Source: Zhengitettix transpicula (taxonomy: Eukaryota; Arthropoda; Insecta; Orthoptera; Tetrigidae). Taken from it: DNA of 64,000 nt. The DNA lies in contig CM073592.1 of assembly GCA_037074705.1 (NCBI GenBank), forward strand, positions 56,719,129 to 56,783,128, written 5' to 3'. Of the stretch, positions 24,227 through 35,615 are shown one piece after another (position 1 is the stretch's first letter; each line of letters starts with the position of its first letter). The notes beneath the pieces were generated by a model, which searched no databases, was not told the DNA's origin, and saw nothing but the letters and a program-made list of their open reading frames with translations. A program made the position numbers and the translations under genes.

Positions 24227-25228
24227 TGTAATAATCAATAATTAGGCTTTAATTTTTGCCCCACATTGTAATATCCATTTACGTAATGATCAAAATGATA
24301 GGCTTTATTTAAATGAAAAATATAATCAATTTTTTAACAAACAAAATTTATTTATTAATTTGTGGCTTCTAAAATTACAAACAATTACAATAAAATAAAA
24401 ATCTCTTAATCTCTCAGGATCTTTACTGGGTTTGATGATTTACAGTGAAAATTATTGAATGATATTATTAACAATACAGTTTAAAATTTACTTCAAAATA
24501 ATGTGATGATAAATGAAAGAAAAGCTACAAGAAAAGCGAACTAAATCTGACTTTACCCTTTTAGTTAGCGTTTACAGATTTTATTAAAGTTTTGGTTACT
24601 TACGCATTGTTCGGCTGGTACCAGCATTCTTTTGTCGCTTCAAAAGTACACTATATTGCAAAATTTTTACACAGATTCTACACTTATGAAGTTGAAATGC
24701 GATTACTAGGCTCCCAGGAACTCGGATGATCCTCCTAATTAGTCGGCTATCTGAAGTCGTTTTTCCCACAGCACGAAATTGTTCAAGTTCTTTATAATGA
24801 AGCAAACCCTTGCTTCTGTTGGCTAATTGTTAGCACATCTACTAGGTCCAACTAACTGCTTGCTTACAGGAATCTTATGAGTTGCAGATTTTTGCCTTTT
24901 ACCGCATTATTTGCCGGTTTTTGATTGAAAACTTCTAAGTACCTCGGTGAAGATTTACTTTTACAATGTCTCTCCTTTCGTGGCTGACCGTAGACGTCGA
25001 CTTTACTCTTTCACTCCTCGCCGTAGACTCAAACTGTACTCTTTTTCTCCTCGCCGTAGACTGCCAACTAACTATGATTTTTGCGCGCGTAATCGCCATT
25101 CCGAATCCTCAATAATAGGAAAAGAGCTCGCCACTCATTGTCGCTTTGCTCCCTCTCGCTATAATTCAAATTTTTCGCTAACAATTCAACTTATTTAAAA
25201 ACAATTAATGACTTAATTAATTGGCATT

Positions 25229-25231
<3 letters not shown>
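24227..25231 (-). mobile_element. Family T element, copy 4
   Basis: It starts TGTAATAATCAATAATTAGG and ends AATTGGCATTACA on the + strand. The reverse complement carries the family landmarks (CTCAGGATCTTTACTGGG, CTAAATCTGACTTTACCC, GCCAATTAATTAAGTC). It contains an internal imperfect tandem repeat of about 30 bp around CTCGCCGTAGACT (24990-25070), which produces an RRRLYSF-type repeat in one short frame. Nothing suggests that frame is translated. Confidence 0.8.

Positions 25232-25285
<54 letters not shown>
25232..25285. repeat. (TA)27 tract between head-to-head family T copies
   Basis: An uninterrupted TA tract of about 54 bp, the longest in the window. It is the only sequence between copy 4 (reverse) and copy 6 (forward). 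Confidence 0.95.
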
Positions 25286-25288
<3 letters not shown>

Positions 25289-26286
25289 AGAGACCAAAAA
25301 TGTGTAATGGAAGGATTTTTTTTAATTTTTTAATATTTGTATTGTCGACGTAATAGTAAAGGCCCAGGTATTGTATACAACAGTCCGCGTGGCGTAAAAA
25401 TGTGGAGTGCTGGAAACGTATTTAGTCGGCGTATTGGTTGAAAGCTTGGACGAGAAAACTTCAGTTTGTAACGAAAGCCGACCGATGATGGTCATGACGC
25501 GAGTCAGTTGTGGAGCACCGGTCAGTGAGGTCGCATTCAGCCTATGTAGGAAAGGAAATAGTAAAGTGTTGAGTCTGCGTATTAATATCCAGGACCGTAA
25601 AGTACAGTCTAGTAGATGTTCGATCAAAAAGTTTTAAAACTAATGTTGGTGGTCAGTTGACCGGAAGTTTAGCAAAGAAAAACTAAAGTTATGCAGTAAG
25701 GTTTTGAAAAGTTGTTAGAAGTTGATTAGAGAGATATAACCCAGCGGCGAATTAAAACTGATCTATACTCGATAGGACTTGGTAATATGGTTATTGTATT
25801 CATTAGATTGTTAAAAAATATTTAAATAACCAGTGAAGTATATAAGCTGCGTATTATGAGAGGAGCGCTGATAATTGGTATGTAAAAAAAACTCCATTGT
25901 AAACCTTAAATAAAAATTGGGTACCGTCAGATTTCTTTCGATTATTTCTATGTTAGCATTTTTCTTGTAAATTCAATTAATTATTTTTGTAACGTTTTGT
26001 TTTCATTTGATTTGGTGATAATTGCAAATTACTGTAACTATTAGAGGCCAAATAAGCGGCCCTGCACAATTAAGAATTTCACTAAGAGCTGTGGCAATTA
26101 TTTGAAAGTGTATGCACGGATCCAAACTAAATAGAAATTTGTATTAAATGTTTAATATTTAAAAGGTAGTCGTTTGAAGTCATTTATAAATCTCAATAAA
26201 TATCCACATCGTGGTGCGATTGTTAGTCTACCATTACAGTTTTTGGCATCATTTCTTTAAATTGTTTAATACATTAATTTGACATC

Positions 26287-26289
<3 letters not shown>
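25286..26289 (+). mobile_element. Family T element, copy 6 (diverged subfamily)
   Basis: It begins TGTAGAGACCAAAAATG and ends GACATCACA, then a TA tract. Landmarks are present in diverged form: ACCGTCAGATTTCTTTCG and GGCCCTGCAC. A piece of it is matched by the reverse-oriented fragment at 28665-28835, which defines a subfamily distinct from copies 1-4. Confidence 0.65.

Positions 26290-26329
<40 letters not shown>
26290..26329. repeat. (TA)n microsatellite
   Basis: About 19 TA units flanking the right end of family T copy 6. Confidence 0.95.
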
Positions 26330-26332
<3 letters not shown>

Positions 26333-27237
26333 CAATCGGGCATTTTTATAAATTATTACTTGTTTTATTAACAACAATTTTTTTAATTATGAGTAATTAC
26401 GACCAAAACAACGACAAAAAATCGTTGTTAATGATGATGAATTAATTTATTTGGGAATTATGAAGAACCTTATAAGTTATAATACTCTGATAACTGATTA
26501 TGGTCAAACATAAACTAATTAACTAACCTCTTTTGATTTTTTTACAGTCGTAAATAACAATATTATATCAAATATTTAAATTAATAAAACTGCTGTGATA
26601 CCCTACGTAAATCAGAGGTAAAAATATGCAAAGAAAAATAATTTTCTGTTTCATACTCAATTCATAACAGTTATGTTGACATCTCAGGCAAAGAATCGAA
26701 TTATTTTAAAGGCAGGCGGTTCCATTGATGATTTAAGAAATTATCCAATTAGTTGAATTTTATTTTGAAAATGAGTAGGAGTTTTAGTTGAGGGTTTTAA
26801 TTAAATACCTGGCTGAATTTAGTACGCACGGTTGTGCGAAACCCGAATCTTAGCCCGTTCCCGTGTGATCTAGAGTGAGTACGCCTTTACAATGTATTCC
26901 CGTTTCGGTTTTCCCTCATTTCAAAGATATTCAAGGCCCGTACGAGTTCCAGTCTAGGGATTTTTGCGACGTCTCAGCCCTTCGCACATGAAGGAATGCT
27001 GCCATGGATTGAGTGAGTAATCGCGAGCCTAAATGGGGCACAGCTTTGCGCGGGCGTAAGGCCCCCCTTCCAGGACCTCAAGGTCGGCCGAGACCTGTCA
27101 CGTGGTCAGGCCTTCCACCCCTCAAGCAAAGAGAGGCGAAGCAGTTGCCAGCTGCAAGGCGCGAGAAAAGGAGTCACTGCTGCCGAGGTAAGCTAGCGAG
27201 CGAGTCCCCTTCAGTCTTCCAGCCGCATCACGTCGCC

Positions 27238-27283
27238 ATGCTTTCCGTGGTGAAGGATTTCATACTCCCTTACCTGCTGGAAG
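27238..27283 (+). CDS. Possible first coding exon of the 48-52 kb gene
   Basis: An ATG in a good start context (GTCGCCATG) opens 15 codons beginning MLSVVKDFILPYLLE. It is followed by one base and a GT donor (AAG|GTAGTT), which is phase 1. The downstream exon at 48010 needs exactly phase 1, and the junction codon becomes GAT (Asp). Phase agreement alone has a one-in-three chance and the donor is mediocre. The intron would be about 20.7 kb, plausible in this repeat-rich genome. A non-coding first exon ending at 27186 is the main alternative. Confidence 0.3.
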
Positions 27284-27385
27284 GTAGTTAAATATTCATA
27301 ATCAGCTGACTTCCGCTTAAACACGTGCTGTTCAATGACCTTTCCCAGGCGGTCACCGCGGTAAACGAGCAATTTTTGCGATTTT

Positions 27386-27412
27386 GTGTGTGTGTATGTA
27401 TGTGTGTGTGTC
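27386..27412. repeat. (TG)n-rich microsatellite
   Basis: TGTGTGTGTGTATGTATGTGTGTGTG, an interrupted dinucleotide run inside the GC-rich island. Confidence 0.85.
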
Positions 27413-27690
27413 CGTCCACGTTTTTGTTGGTTTTCCACGTATGCTAAACGGCCCAGTTCTTGAATTTGTACCGGTTTTGCTGGTCGAGTACGTAACGTTG
27501 CTTTTCAGAGCGCGAAGGCTTCTCCCCACGTTGCGGGCCAGAAGCCATCTTGAATCACGGCTTTGAGCATTCCTGACATTCGCCGCGAAGCGTAAATATG
27601 TCCTTCGCTCTATTGGCGGGGCACGGGAACAAAACACCAACGTAGGTACGTCGCTACCTAACGCGGCCGCAACGACGGCCCTGTAAAATA

Positions 27691-28664
27691 TAGTTTTAAT
27701 GAACGTACGATACAGAATCCAATGCGCGCCGAGATCAAAATTCGAAAAGTCGTAGTCGTAGACGGTACCGTCCTTAAATTACGCTACTAACAAAAGTAAG
27801 AAAAATCCCATACGTGAACACATTCGTAGTCTTTCAACTTTTAAAATGGAACCGAAATGCAATTTATTTCACAGGTGAGCTTACGACTGGACTTTCTGCC
27901 ACTGTAGCTATAAAAACCGTTTTAAGTGCGGTCAACATACCGGTACGAATTTAACGAGGTACTGAATGCAACGTAAAGTGGGTTAATCGTGAGGCGAGTA
28001 CCTGTTTGTAAATATTTTCGTCCCTGACATGCGAGTTGTAACTGTAACAGATGTCACGGCGAAATTTAGCGTTGTGTAAGGGAAAGAACGTGTGTACTTT
28101 CACGGTCGCCGTAATTTTTGTGCCGAAGTCTCGTTATCGTCTAAAATTGATTGGACCATTCGGAATCCGACACCTACACATCGAAGGTCAATGAACTGCC
28201 CGTTCGAGTGGCCGAATTCCACCAAGGCTTGTACGCTTGTCGAATTGAAGCCACTTCGGAATGTTTCGCTTGGCTTCGTTGCTTGGCCTACAGGTAATTA
28301 AAAGTTTACCTGAAAAATTAAAACAGAATCGTTTTAAGCACTATAAATATTTTAATCCCAAAATAATTTGTTTGGGACTGTCCGGATTGCAATTTTTGCG
28401 GACTCAAATTCTGCTATGTACCAGTTGGCCATTTGTTTTTCCAATTTCATACAAGGTGGACTTTTCGTCAACATAATGCCAGGTGCCAGAAAAAAAAATT
28501 ATATAAAATTAAAGATCTTCGGTTATCGTCAACAGAAGCTTGCTGTAGGTCCGCTCGTCGTAACGCAGAAAATTTTGGTATCTAGCAAAAATATCTGAGA
28601 AATCCCATTAGACATTTCGGACGGATGTGTCTGTCCGTTCTTGAATTTTTTCCAAGTGTCAGGG
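27691..28664. other. Gene-free stretch, nothing recognised
   Basis: Some CpG at the left edge, fading into AT-rich sequence. Short frames without domains. Confidence 0.4.
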
Positions 28665-28835
28665 CTGCCACCTAAATTTAAATACATTAAATAATTGCCA
28701 CAGCTTTTAGTGAAATTAATTTTTCTGGGCCGCTTATTGGACCTCTAATAGTTAAAGTAATTTTCAATTGTCAATAAATCAAATTAAAACAATGTTACAA
28801 AAATAATTAATTGAATTTACAATTAATTACGATTA
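28665..28835 (-). mobile_element. Family T fragment (copy 6 subfamily)
   Basis: Reverse complement of the middle of copy 6. The blocks AATAATTGCCACAGC, TTAGTGAAATT, GGGCCGCTTATT and CCTCTAATAGTTA appear in the same order with few differences. No TG/CA ends or TA flanks remain. Confidence 0.75.
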
Positions 28836-29680
28836 ATTCGTTTCGAGATCGCAAAAAAAACTGATTTGAATACACAGTCCCAGTAAAATGACTCGTTTAT
28901 CCATTAAGCAATGCCTGAATCGATGAATGAAAAATTTTATTGGGTTTTGGCTTTCCTTACTAACAACCATCGTGTTTCGGTCTATGGAACATACTTGTAT
29001 TCCAATGCACCCAATGTCGTCCAGTTGAAGAATTTACATTTAATTAAAATTATTGTGGGCATCGTCATTGAAAAATGTTGTCAATTCACTTCCAGGTGCC
29101 TCACGGTTCAGTTACAAGTTATACGGATTTGCCTTCCAATAAAACGTCCAGAAATGTCTAATTTTTCTCTTCGTGAAATTAATCATCAGGTGTCTCGGCT
29201 GTACGGGAGTCGTCAACTTCTAACCCCTCCCCCCTTCTCCCCCGAAACTTGTTTCTACTTATCGTTGAATGCGGAAAATGTTGAAGCAATGGAAGACGAG
29301 CATGAAGCCGAAAAGTTTGATGACTGTACAAAATTAATCTTTTAGATAAGCAGTTTATCGAGACACGTACTCGCGTTGCCACGAGATTAGGTTTTTGATT
29401 TGTTGTAGGGTGTCTGATAAGTTTCTTTTAATTTTCTTATCCTCGCCGATGTGAAATTTTGACGTTAACCATATGTTTAGCATTGAATGAGATTTAGCAT
29501 CTCCATTCAAATACGATACAGTTTTTAGCTGGTGGTGTAATAATATACTCATTTACAATTACTCCGGAATACAGACAACCTGTATCTTAAACTGTAGTTT
29601 TATTAACCTGCCTCAGTTTCCAAGATTAAGCAGCCCGAACCTTTATTTTCATTCTCCTCAGCGACGGGTATTTGACGATT
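28836..29680. other. Gene-free stretch, nothing recognised
   Basis: A 144-codon frame (28911-29345) is the longest here, but it has no domain, acceptor or conserved composition. It begins in AT-rich repeat-like sequence. Confidence 0.35.
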
Positions 29681-29789
29681 TTAAAGGGTGTTAGGAATTA
29701 TCCAATTCACTTGGGGATACGAAATGATGAATTAAACTATGTTGGGTTTTTGAATTCTGACAATCTTGTTGAAATATTTAGTGAAGAAA

Positions 29790-30430
29790 TTTTCGAATAT
29801 TCCATTGTTTATAGTATAATACTTATGAGATGGTGGAAGAAGGCAGAGAGATAATCGAACCGAACAGTGCAGGAAAAGGGGTTCAAAATCGAAGCTGAGC
29901 GTACGCGAAGGCCTTGATACCAAACTCTGGAATAAGCTGAATCTAGTAGGTTCGTTTCTTGATTCTTAACCCTTTTTCCTGAAGACAAATCGTTTTATAC
30001 TTATAAAGTTCTGTAGGTTTTCCCGGTGAATACTCTGCCGGAATTGTTCTCGGGTTACCAAATGGTTGGCGTTTACCAAGCACGACGTTTCGACGACTAG
30101 CACCGTCGGCATCTTGTAGTTGACGTTGGCGGGTTCGACATCCGCTATTCGTAGTTTATAATGCAATTTTAACTTCATAAGTCCCCGAAAAATCTCCAAA
30201 AACAAGGTTTAAGTATTAGACAGAACATAGCCAACGCAATTAGTGACGAAAATTGTCGGGTGTTCCATTGTCTGTAGTTGAAAAGTTGAGAGGGTGGAAG
30301 AAAGATGATTTAAACCTAAGTATAAAATATAAAACTTCAGAATTCTTTCGTTTTCCAAGCGGATGGCGTTTACTAAATACGACTTTTCGTTTACCAGCAC
30401 AGTCATCATCCAGTTGAAGTTTTATACAAC
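29790..30430. repeat. Imperfectly duplicated segment
   Basis: TTCCATTGT-(T/C)T(A/G)TAGT and GGTGGAAGAA at 29800-29845 recur near 30265-30305. GGCGTTTACCA-GCACGAC near 30068 recurs as GGCGTTTACTAAATACGAC near 30366. The spacing differs (about 465 versus about 300 bp), so this is an old, rearranged duplication. The 30.07-30.15 kb part carries GTCGAAACGTCG on the minus strand, like the foldbacks at 7.7 and 43.0 kb. Confidence 0.45.
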
Positions 30431-30524
30431 TAAATGCTTAGGTTTATATCTAATGGAACACCTGACAATTTTTTTATATTGATTTATACTGGTTATTAGC
30501 GACTCAGTACGGTAAATCATTTTT

Positions 30525-30640
30525 TCTAGTCGGGGGACAGATTTTCAGTTTCTCTCACGCACACGAACATCCTCGCCGGGATTCGAATCTGGGACCTCTT
30601 GTGAAGTGACCCCTACACCACAGGAGGTCGGCACCTGGCA
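30525..30640 (-). mobile_element. tRNA-derived SINE head
   Basis: On the minus strand an A-box TGGTGTAGGGG (30610-30620) is followed by a B-box GATTCGAATCC (30579-30589), the internal RNA polymerase III promoter pair. The 20-bp gap between the boxes is shorter than in a real tRNA, and no acceptor stem can be drawn. It is therefore a SINE head or decayed pseudogene, not a functional tRNA. The body ends in CCCCCGACTAG followed by six A. Confidence 0.7.
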
Positions 30641-32279
30641 ATTCACTAAATGAGTTTGGTATGTTCAATCTAATACTTGGACCTAGTCTTTGCACTTATT
30701 TAGGAGACTTAAAAAGTTAAATTGAATTAGTAATTACAACTAGCGGATGTCGACCCCCGCCATTGTAGAATATCTATGACATATGTTTACGCATGATTAA
30801 TAATAGAACAGCCTCTAACATTGAGCGTGGGAGGGGACGGACTCAGATAAGATAGTGGGTAGACCTGTTTCAGTTGGCGTGGAATGCTGCATAGAAATGC
30901 CGAAGAGAGGTTGGACTAGCGTCCCTTCAGGTGCGTAGCCGATAAATAAACTCAACTGGCAGGTTTTTAGAACAATTTCGACAAACTGCATGTCTTACAA
31001 ATACTCCAGCTAACAATAACGATCCTTTAAAAGATTTATGATCACTATAACATTTTTAGTTTCTTTAAAAAGTTTTTATATTTTTATTCCGCGAATGTTC
31101 TGCGTTGTCTTCATTTTTCCCTGGACTATGTAACGATTTCCGCTACATTAAAAACACACATTTTTCTACTAGTCTTAAACTCATTCCAATCACCCCACGT
31201 TATAACTCTGAATTAATTTTCGGACTGGTTTTCGCACGGATCCAACTAGTATGATATTTAATCCGGGAAGCCCCGATTTAAACCAAGGCATTACGGAAAT
31301 TGTTAGCGATTAAATTACGGGACGATTTTGGAACAGTTTGTTGCAATCCGTTTTATAGGAAAAACGTGTTAAAATTCTAAATTACGGGACGAGTTTTTTT
31401 CACTCCGGTAAATGTGGATAATTGTGTAGGAAATTTTACGATAGAGGTAACATTTTTAAAATTTCCACCTAGATTTAAATTTACACGTGCATCGGGTAGG
31501 GTTTGATTAATTAGTTGGAATAAGAAAAGCTATCATTCAAAAGAAGTACAATTGTAAATAGCCATGCATTTAAATGTTTACCGTCTGTAAATTACTATCG
31601 GGAGAAAAATGGTTGCATCGGACCGATGTCGTGGGGGCGTAACGTATTGCAATAGTAATGGAGGAAGATCGCGATTGTATGACTGAGGGGAAACCAATGT
31701 TTTCACTTAACATAACTGTCGAGAAAGTTTGAAGTCCAGCTGGCACAAGTAGCTCCTCCTGGTTGCTTTGGCGAACTCTGAACCAGTTCTTGGAACGTTA
31801 CCCTCCGTTCATCCCCTTCAGCTTCGGTGCAACCGCCACGATGAGATGAATAAAAATAAGCCGCGCGATTAAACCGTGATTTATTTATTGTAAAATTCCA
31901 TTATACAGTATCATATCGTTTGAAACAGTCACGTAGAATAATTTCGCATTTTTATTTCTTATGCATTGCTTCTTCAATCATTTCTTCTAAATTAGGCGTG
32001 GAGGCTACTGAAGAACATCTGACAAAGTATTGTATACCTCAGCCGGCCTGGTACTTCCTTATATCAGAATGTTTTTTGGCTATATATTAGAGTCCTGTTG
32101 TACTGTTTTACGCGAATGGAAGATGAGTGACGCGTTAAGCTCGCGGAGTTAACTCGTATCTGTAATTTAACACCGGTTGTATAATTTTCTTGGTGAGTGA
32201 ACACTTTCTGAGTTGGATCTCGCAGGTAGAACCTTTTAGGATAGACGGAGAGAAGGTCTGGAACTAAGGTTCCAGCAAG
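30641..32279. other. Gene-free stretch, nothing recognised
   Basis: The motif AGCGGATGTCGA-CC-CGCC at about 30739 also occurs on the minus strand near 30128-30147. AAATTACGGGACGA occurs twice (about 31313 and 31380). No supported gene. Confidence 0.4.
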
Positions 32280-32636
32280 CCGAGGCACCTCGACTGTTTT
32301 GAGACTATTCCCATTGGAATAGTCGGCCAGCTGCCGCCTAAACTGGTACAGACACATGGAAAGGAATGCCGTGACCCTTCAGCAAACCCCTCTTCCGCCA
32401 TTGAAATGACGTGGGGCAAGATCCAAGCACCCGACCTACCTGATACAAGTTTTCTAGTGTTTGTCTTGCATCACTTTTAGGCGACTCTTAAACTGCAGTC
32501 CGGGGAACCTAGTTAAAACCCTTCCCTACCTTCCTCTACCCTTCCGCATCTCTCCTTTCAAATCCCTTATTATGCTATTAAAGGGGAGTTTCCACCATGT
32601 GGATTATCGTCAAGTAGCCCGTTACTCTAAAAAAAC
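32280..32636 (+). mobile_element. Family S retroposon, copy 9, internally deleted
   Basis: It starts CCGAGGCACCTCG and jumps from GTTTTGAGA directly to CTATTCCCATTGGAATAG, losing about 60 bp, and also lacks bases near the GGCGAATGCC block. It ends CCCGTTACTCT followed by seven A. Confidence 0.85.
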
Positions 32637-35491
32637 ACTTTCTGAATTTTAAATTCTTGAAATACAAGGTAAAAGTTTTACAAAGAACATACCTATTTAT
32701 TGAAGAAATTATCGGGTTTTCTCCTTTGCATATAATAAAAAAATGAGGATCATACGTTTCAACAGTAACTCTTATCGTTTTGAAGGAACCTGGTTAAGAA
32801 TCAGCTGAGCACAAGAGCACTGAATAAACCTACTTGATTCAGCTTATTTCAGCCTGTAATTTATGAAAATTACATTCAGTTTAAACGTATCGTAAGTTCA
32901 AATAGATGAGGAATAGTTGTCCTTTTTTTTATTTAAAATACTAAAACTCTAGTGGATTAAATAAAATTCGTAGTAGTCACAATAGTAATTGTGAAAATTC
33001 TCTATTCTGCGTAAAAAAATATTCAGCCTCCCCGTTTAATTAGTTTGGATCATATAGAAATCCCAAGATTATCAGAGATATTAACTTTAAACATTCATTT
33101 GTATATTGTATACACGAATTTAGACGTTCCACGTGATCTGGCAATTGTAAAACGTGAAAATTCTCGTTGAACAGTTTATCAGAGGGCGTGGCTAATCTAA
33201 AGGAACTTATCGAAACCGAAGCAGATACATTTCCAATGGAGTACGATTAGGCTTCAATTTATCAGAAAAATGTTTTGAAATAAAAATAATGGTAGCTGTA
33301 AATACCGCGCTGTTAAAGGACGTTATATAAATTTGGCATACGTGCGTCTGTTATCTCGTCATTTCAAGGGCCTTTCAAATAAACTGCACGATGTTAACGA
33401 TGAGTATAGGAGGAAGTGTCTCGTAGAGAATGGTGTTCAGAACTTCCCCTCCTGCACTGATAGCCGGAAAACTAGTTCCACTCACAATCTTTGACTGGAA
33501 GATACACTACTTGTTTCACGATGCTTGAAAGATCTAATCTTGATAGTTTCGCCAAGCTGAGTCGTTCTTGACCTTGGCTCCGAAGCTGTTCAAATTTATA
33601 TCGCTTTATTTCGACGTACACTTGTGACGTGCGAACCCACGTTACCGATTCACTGTTAAAGTTGACTGCTGCAGAGGTGTTCCGTCAAAGGCGGGGTCTG
33701 TAAAATAAATTCTACAGTGATGCAAGATATTCTGCAACGTAAATGCAGCTTTCTCCCGGTCCAGTGACAAGATTTCACAACTAATATTAAAAGAACGGTT
33801 GTAAGTGAAATCAAAACGTTTGCGGTATTCTGAACATTAAAAAAAAATTGTGGTTTGTTGTCCGTGTATATTTTTAAGTTTTGCTGAACGTAAGGAAAGA
33901 ACATGTCAGAAATATTAGAAAGTATCGATGATTGACGCTTTATTCTGCTAAAATGCTTGTCAACAGAAGTCTGTCATGCTGATTAACAATTCTTTTGTCC
34001 ATTTTGAAGTACTTCTCGCTTACTTCCGTCTACTCGTTTCATTCTTTCGATTACATGCTCGATTAAACGGCGTGACTAGGGTTTCACCTGTTGAAATCTG
34101 ATCCGTGTACTTGATATACACGAAGAGTTGTTTGGAAAATTGTAATTTCGGCATCGACTTTGATTTGTTCGCCTGTCCTTTGGTTTTCTCAACTCTTCAC
34201 GGGGGGGGGGGGGGTTTCAAATTTGTTGACATTAAAATTAGAATATAACAATTTTTTTTATTAGATAAAGATGTTGACAGGTCCCTATAATATTACCAAA
34301 TATCTCAAAACATACTCGGTTCCAGAAGTTTCAATTAAGTTAACTAGAAACTTATCACTGGTGCCCAAACAGAAATTGCCCTTGGTGCTTTAACGAAAAA
34401 TTTCATTTACGTAAGTAACATTGGCATTGCCTGAAAAAGTAGCTGCAATTAAATTTCATTCAGAAGTATATCAAAGAAATATGTGGATTCGAAATTTATC
34501 TACGTAGCTGTATCGCAGTTTCCTGCGAACAATATTGTCAAAGTATATTTGGCTCATTCTCAAATACAGATGTCGCACGTTTACGTCCGTTAAATGTTTC
34601 AAGAAAATTCATCGTAAGGCGGGCGCCATTGAAGTCTTAATCTAGCTAGACAAATGCGGGCTAGGTATTTACTGGAACCATCTCCTAGGCTCGTCAGTTC
34701 TTCAACTAATTCTCAGACCATTAGACCTATATACAAATATTTGGATCAGTTTAAAGTGTACCGGCTTGTTTAGAGAACACTTAAGAAATTGACCCACACG
34801 TACTTTACTATTCGAAAAATAGTTCTATAAATATAGCTTCGTTTTTCCTTAGAAATTAATGTATTAGTATGGATAATGGAACTTTGGTTGATAGGAGAAA
34901 CTCTTTGTGCTCTGATTTTGAAGTTTGACGACAGTATAATTACAATTTGTATACATATCCACTATTCCATTTTCTACTTGACGCATTAAAAAAATCTCTA
35001 ATACCTTCAACAGATGCGAAGGTGCCGAAAACACTTCATGGTAAAACTGAATTTAGTTTCTTTTAATTATTATGATTAGGCTTGAGAATTATATTAGCGA
35101 TTTATTCATCCAAAAACTGAATATAATTCATAAAATTTACTTGCTTTATATTTAGATATTTATTCTATTAGAACGAATACGGAATTTAGATTGTCGGTTT
35201 TGAAGTTCAAATAATTGAAAGATGTGTATGCTCAATGTGTGGCGATTTTTTTCGCTTGCTGAAAATTAAATATACTATTATAAAAATATACTATTATAAA
35301 ATGTGAACGATAGAGGGAGCTATTGCGACTAGTTACTTCTTTTATTATCGGTTATTCGATAATTGGTTTACGTATGATATTTTTTCCTACTACATATATA
35401 TGATTAAGAATAACCTTTAACAGTCACAAGTCTTTATTTTAAGTAATTAGTCTGTAACTTTCGCCCTCTTACCACGCTGTATTCATCACCG
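32637..35491. other. Gene-free stretch with a G14 run
   Basis: AT-rich sequence with no supported gene. It holds an uninterrupted G run (34201-34214) and a short AATATACTATTATAAA direct repeat near 35268-35300. Confidence 0.45.
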
Positions 35492-35615
35492 TATATCTGT
35501 GACTTATATTTAGGTGTTGTTTAGTGTCAACACAGGTCAGTACGTTTAAGTAGGTATACTTAAACGTTCTGACCTGTGCTTGAATGATGTAAACAACATC
35601 TAAACGTCGGATATA
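35492..35615. repeat. Near-loopless hairpin, about 60-bp arms
   Basis: The arms match as reverse complements over about 60 bp with scattered mismatches (core ACAGGTCAG-ACGTTTAAGTA) and a loop of only about 4 bp. It resembles a small palindromic MITE. The short terminal loop argues against an ordinary pre-miRNA, though transcription would give a long dsRNA stem. Confidence 0.75.

Larger units (their letters stand above)
26830..27690. promoter_or_regulatory. GC/CpG-rich island, candidate promoter
   Basis: A block of high GC and CpG density in an AT-rich region, with CACGTG boxes and a GGCGGGGC box near 27615. It contains two + strand donor-like sites, GCCGAG|GTAAGC (27186/27187) and CTGGAAG|GTAGTT (27283/27284). 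One minus-strand donor-like CAGCAG|GTAAGG near 27275 weakens strand certainty. The island is the natural promoter candidate for the + strand gene whose exons are at 48-52 kb. Confidence 0.4.

Noticed and set aside
24947..25198. Arg-rich repeat protein (RRRLYSF repeats)
   Set aside because: It comes from a 30-bp tandem repeat inside family T copy 4, and other copies do not keep the frame.
28911..29345. 144-codon frame
   Set aside because: No domain, no exon borders and a mixed composition typical of chance frames in AT-rich DNA.
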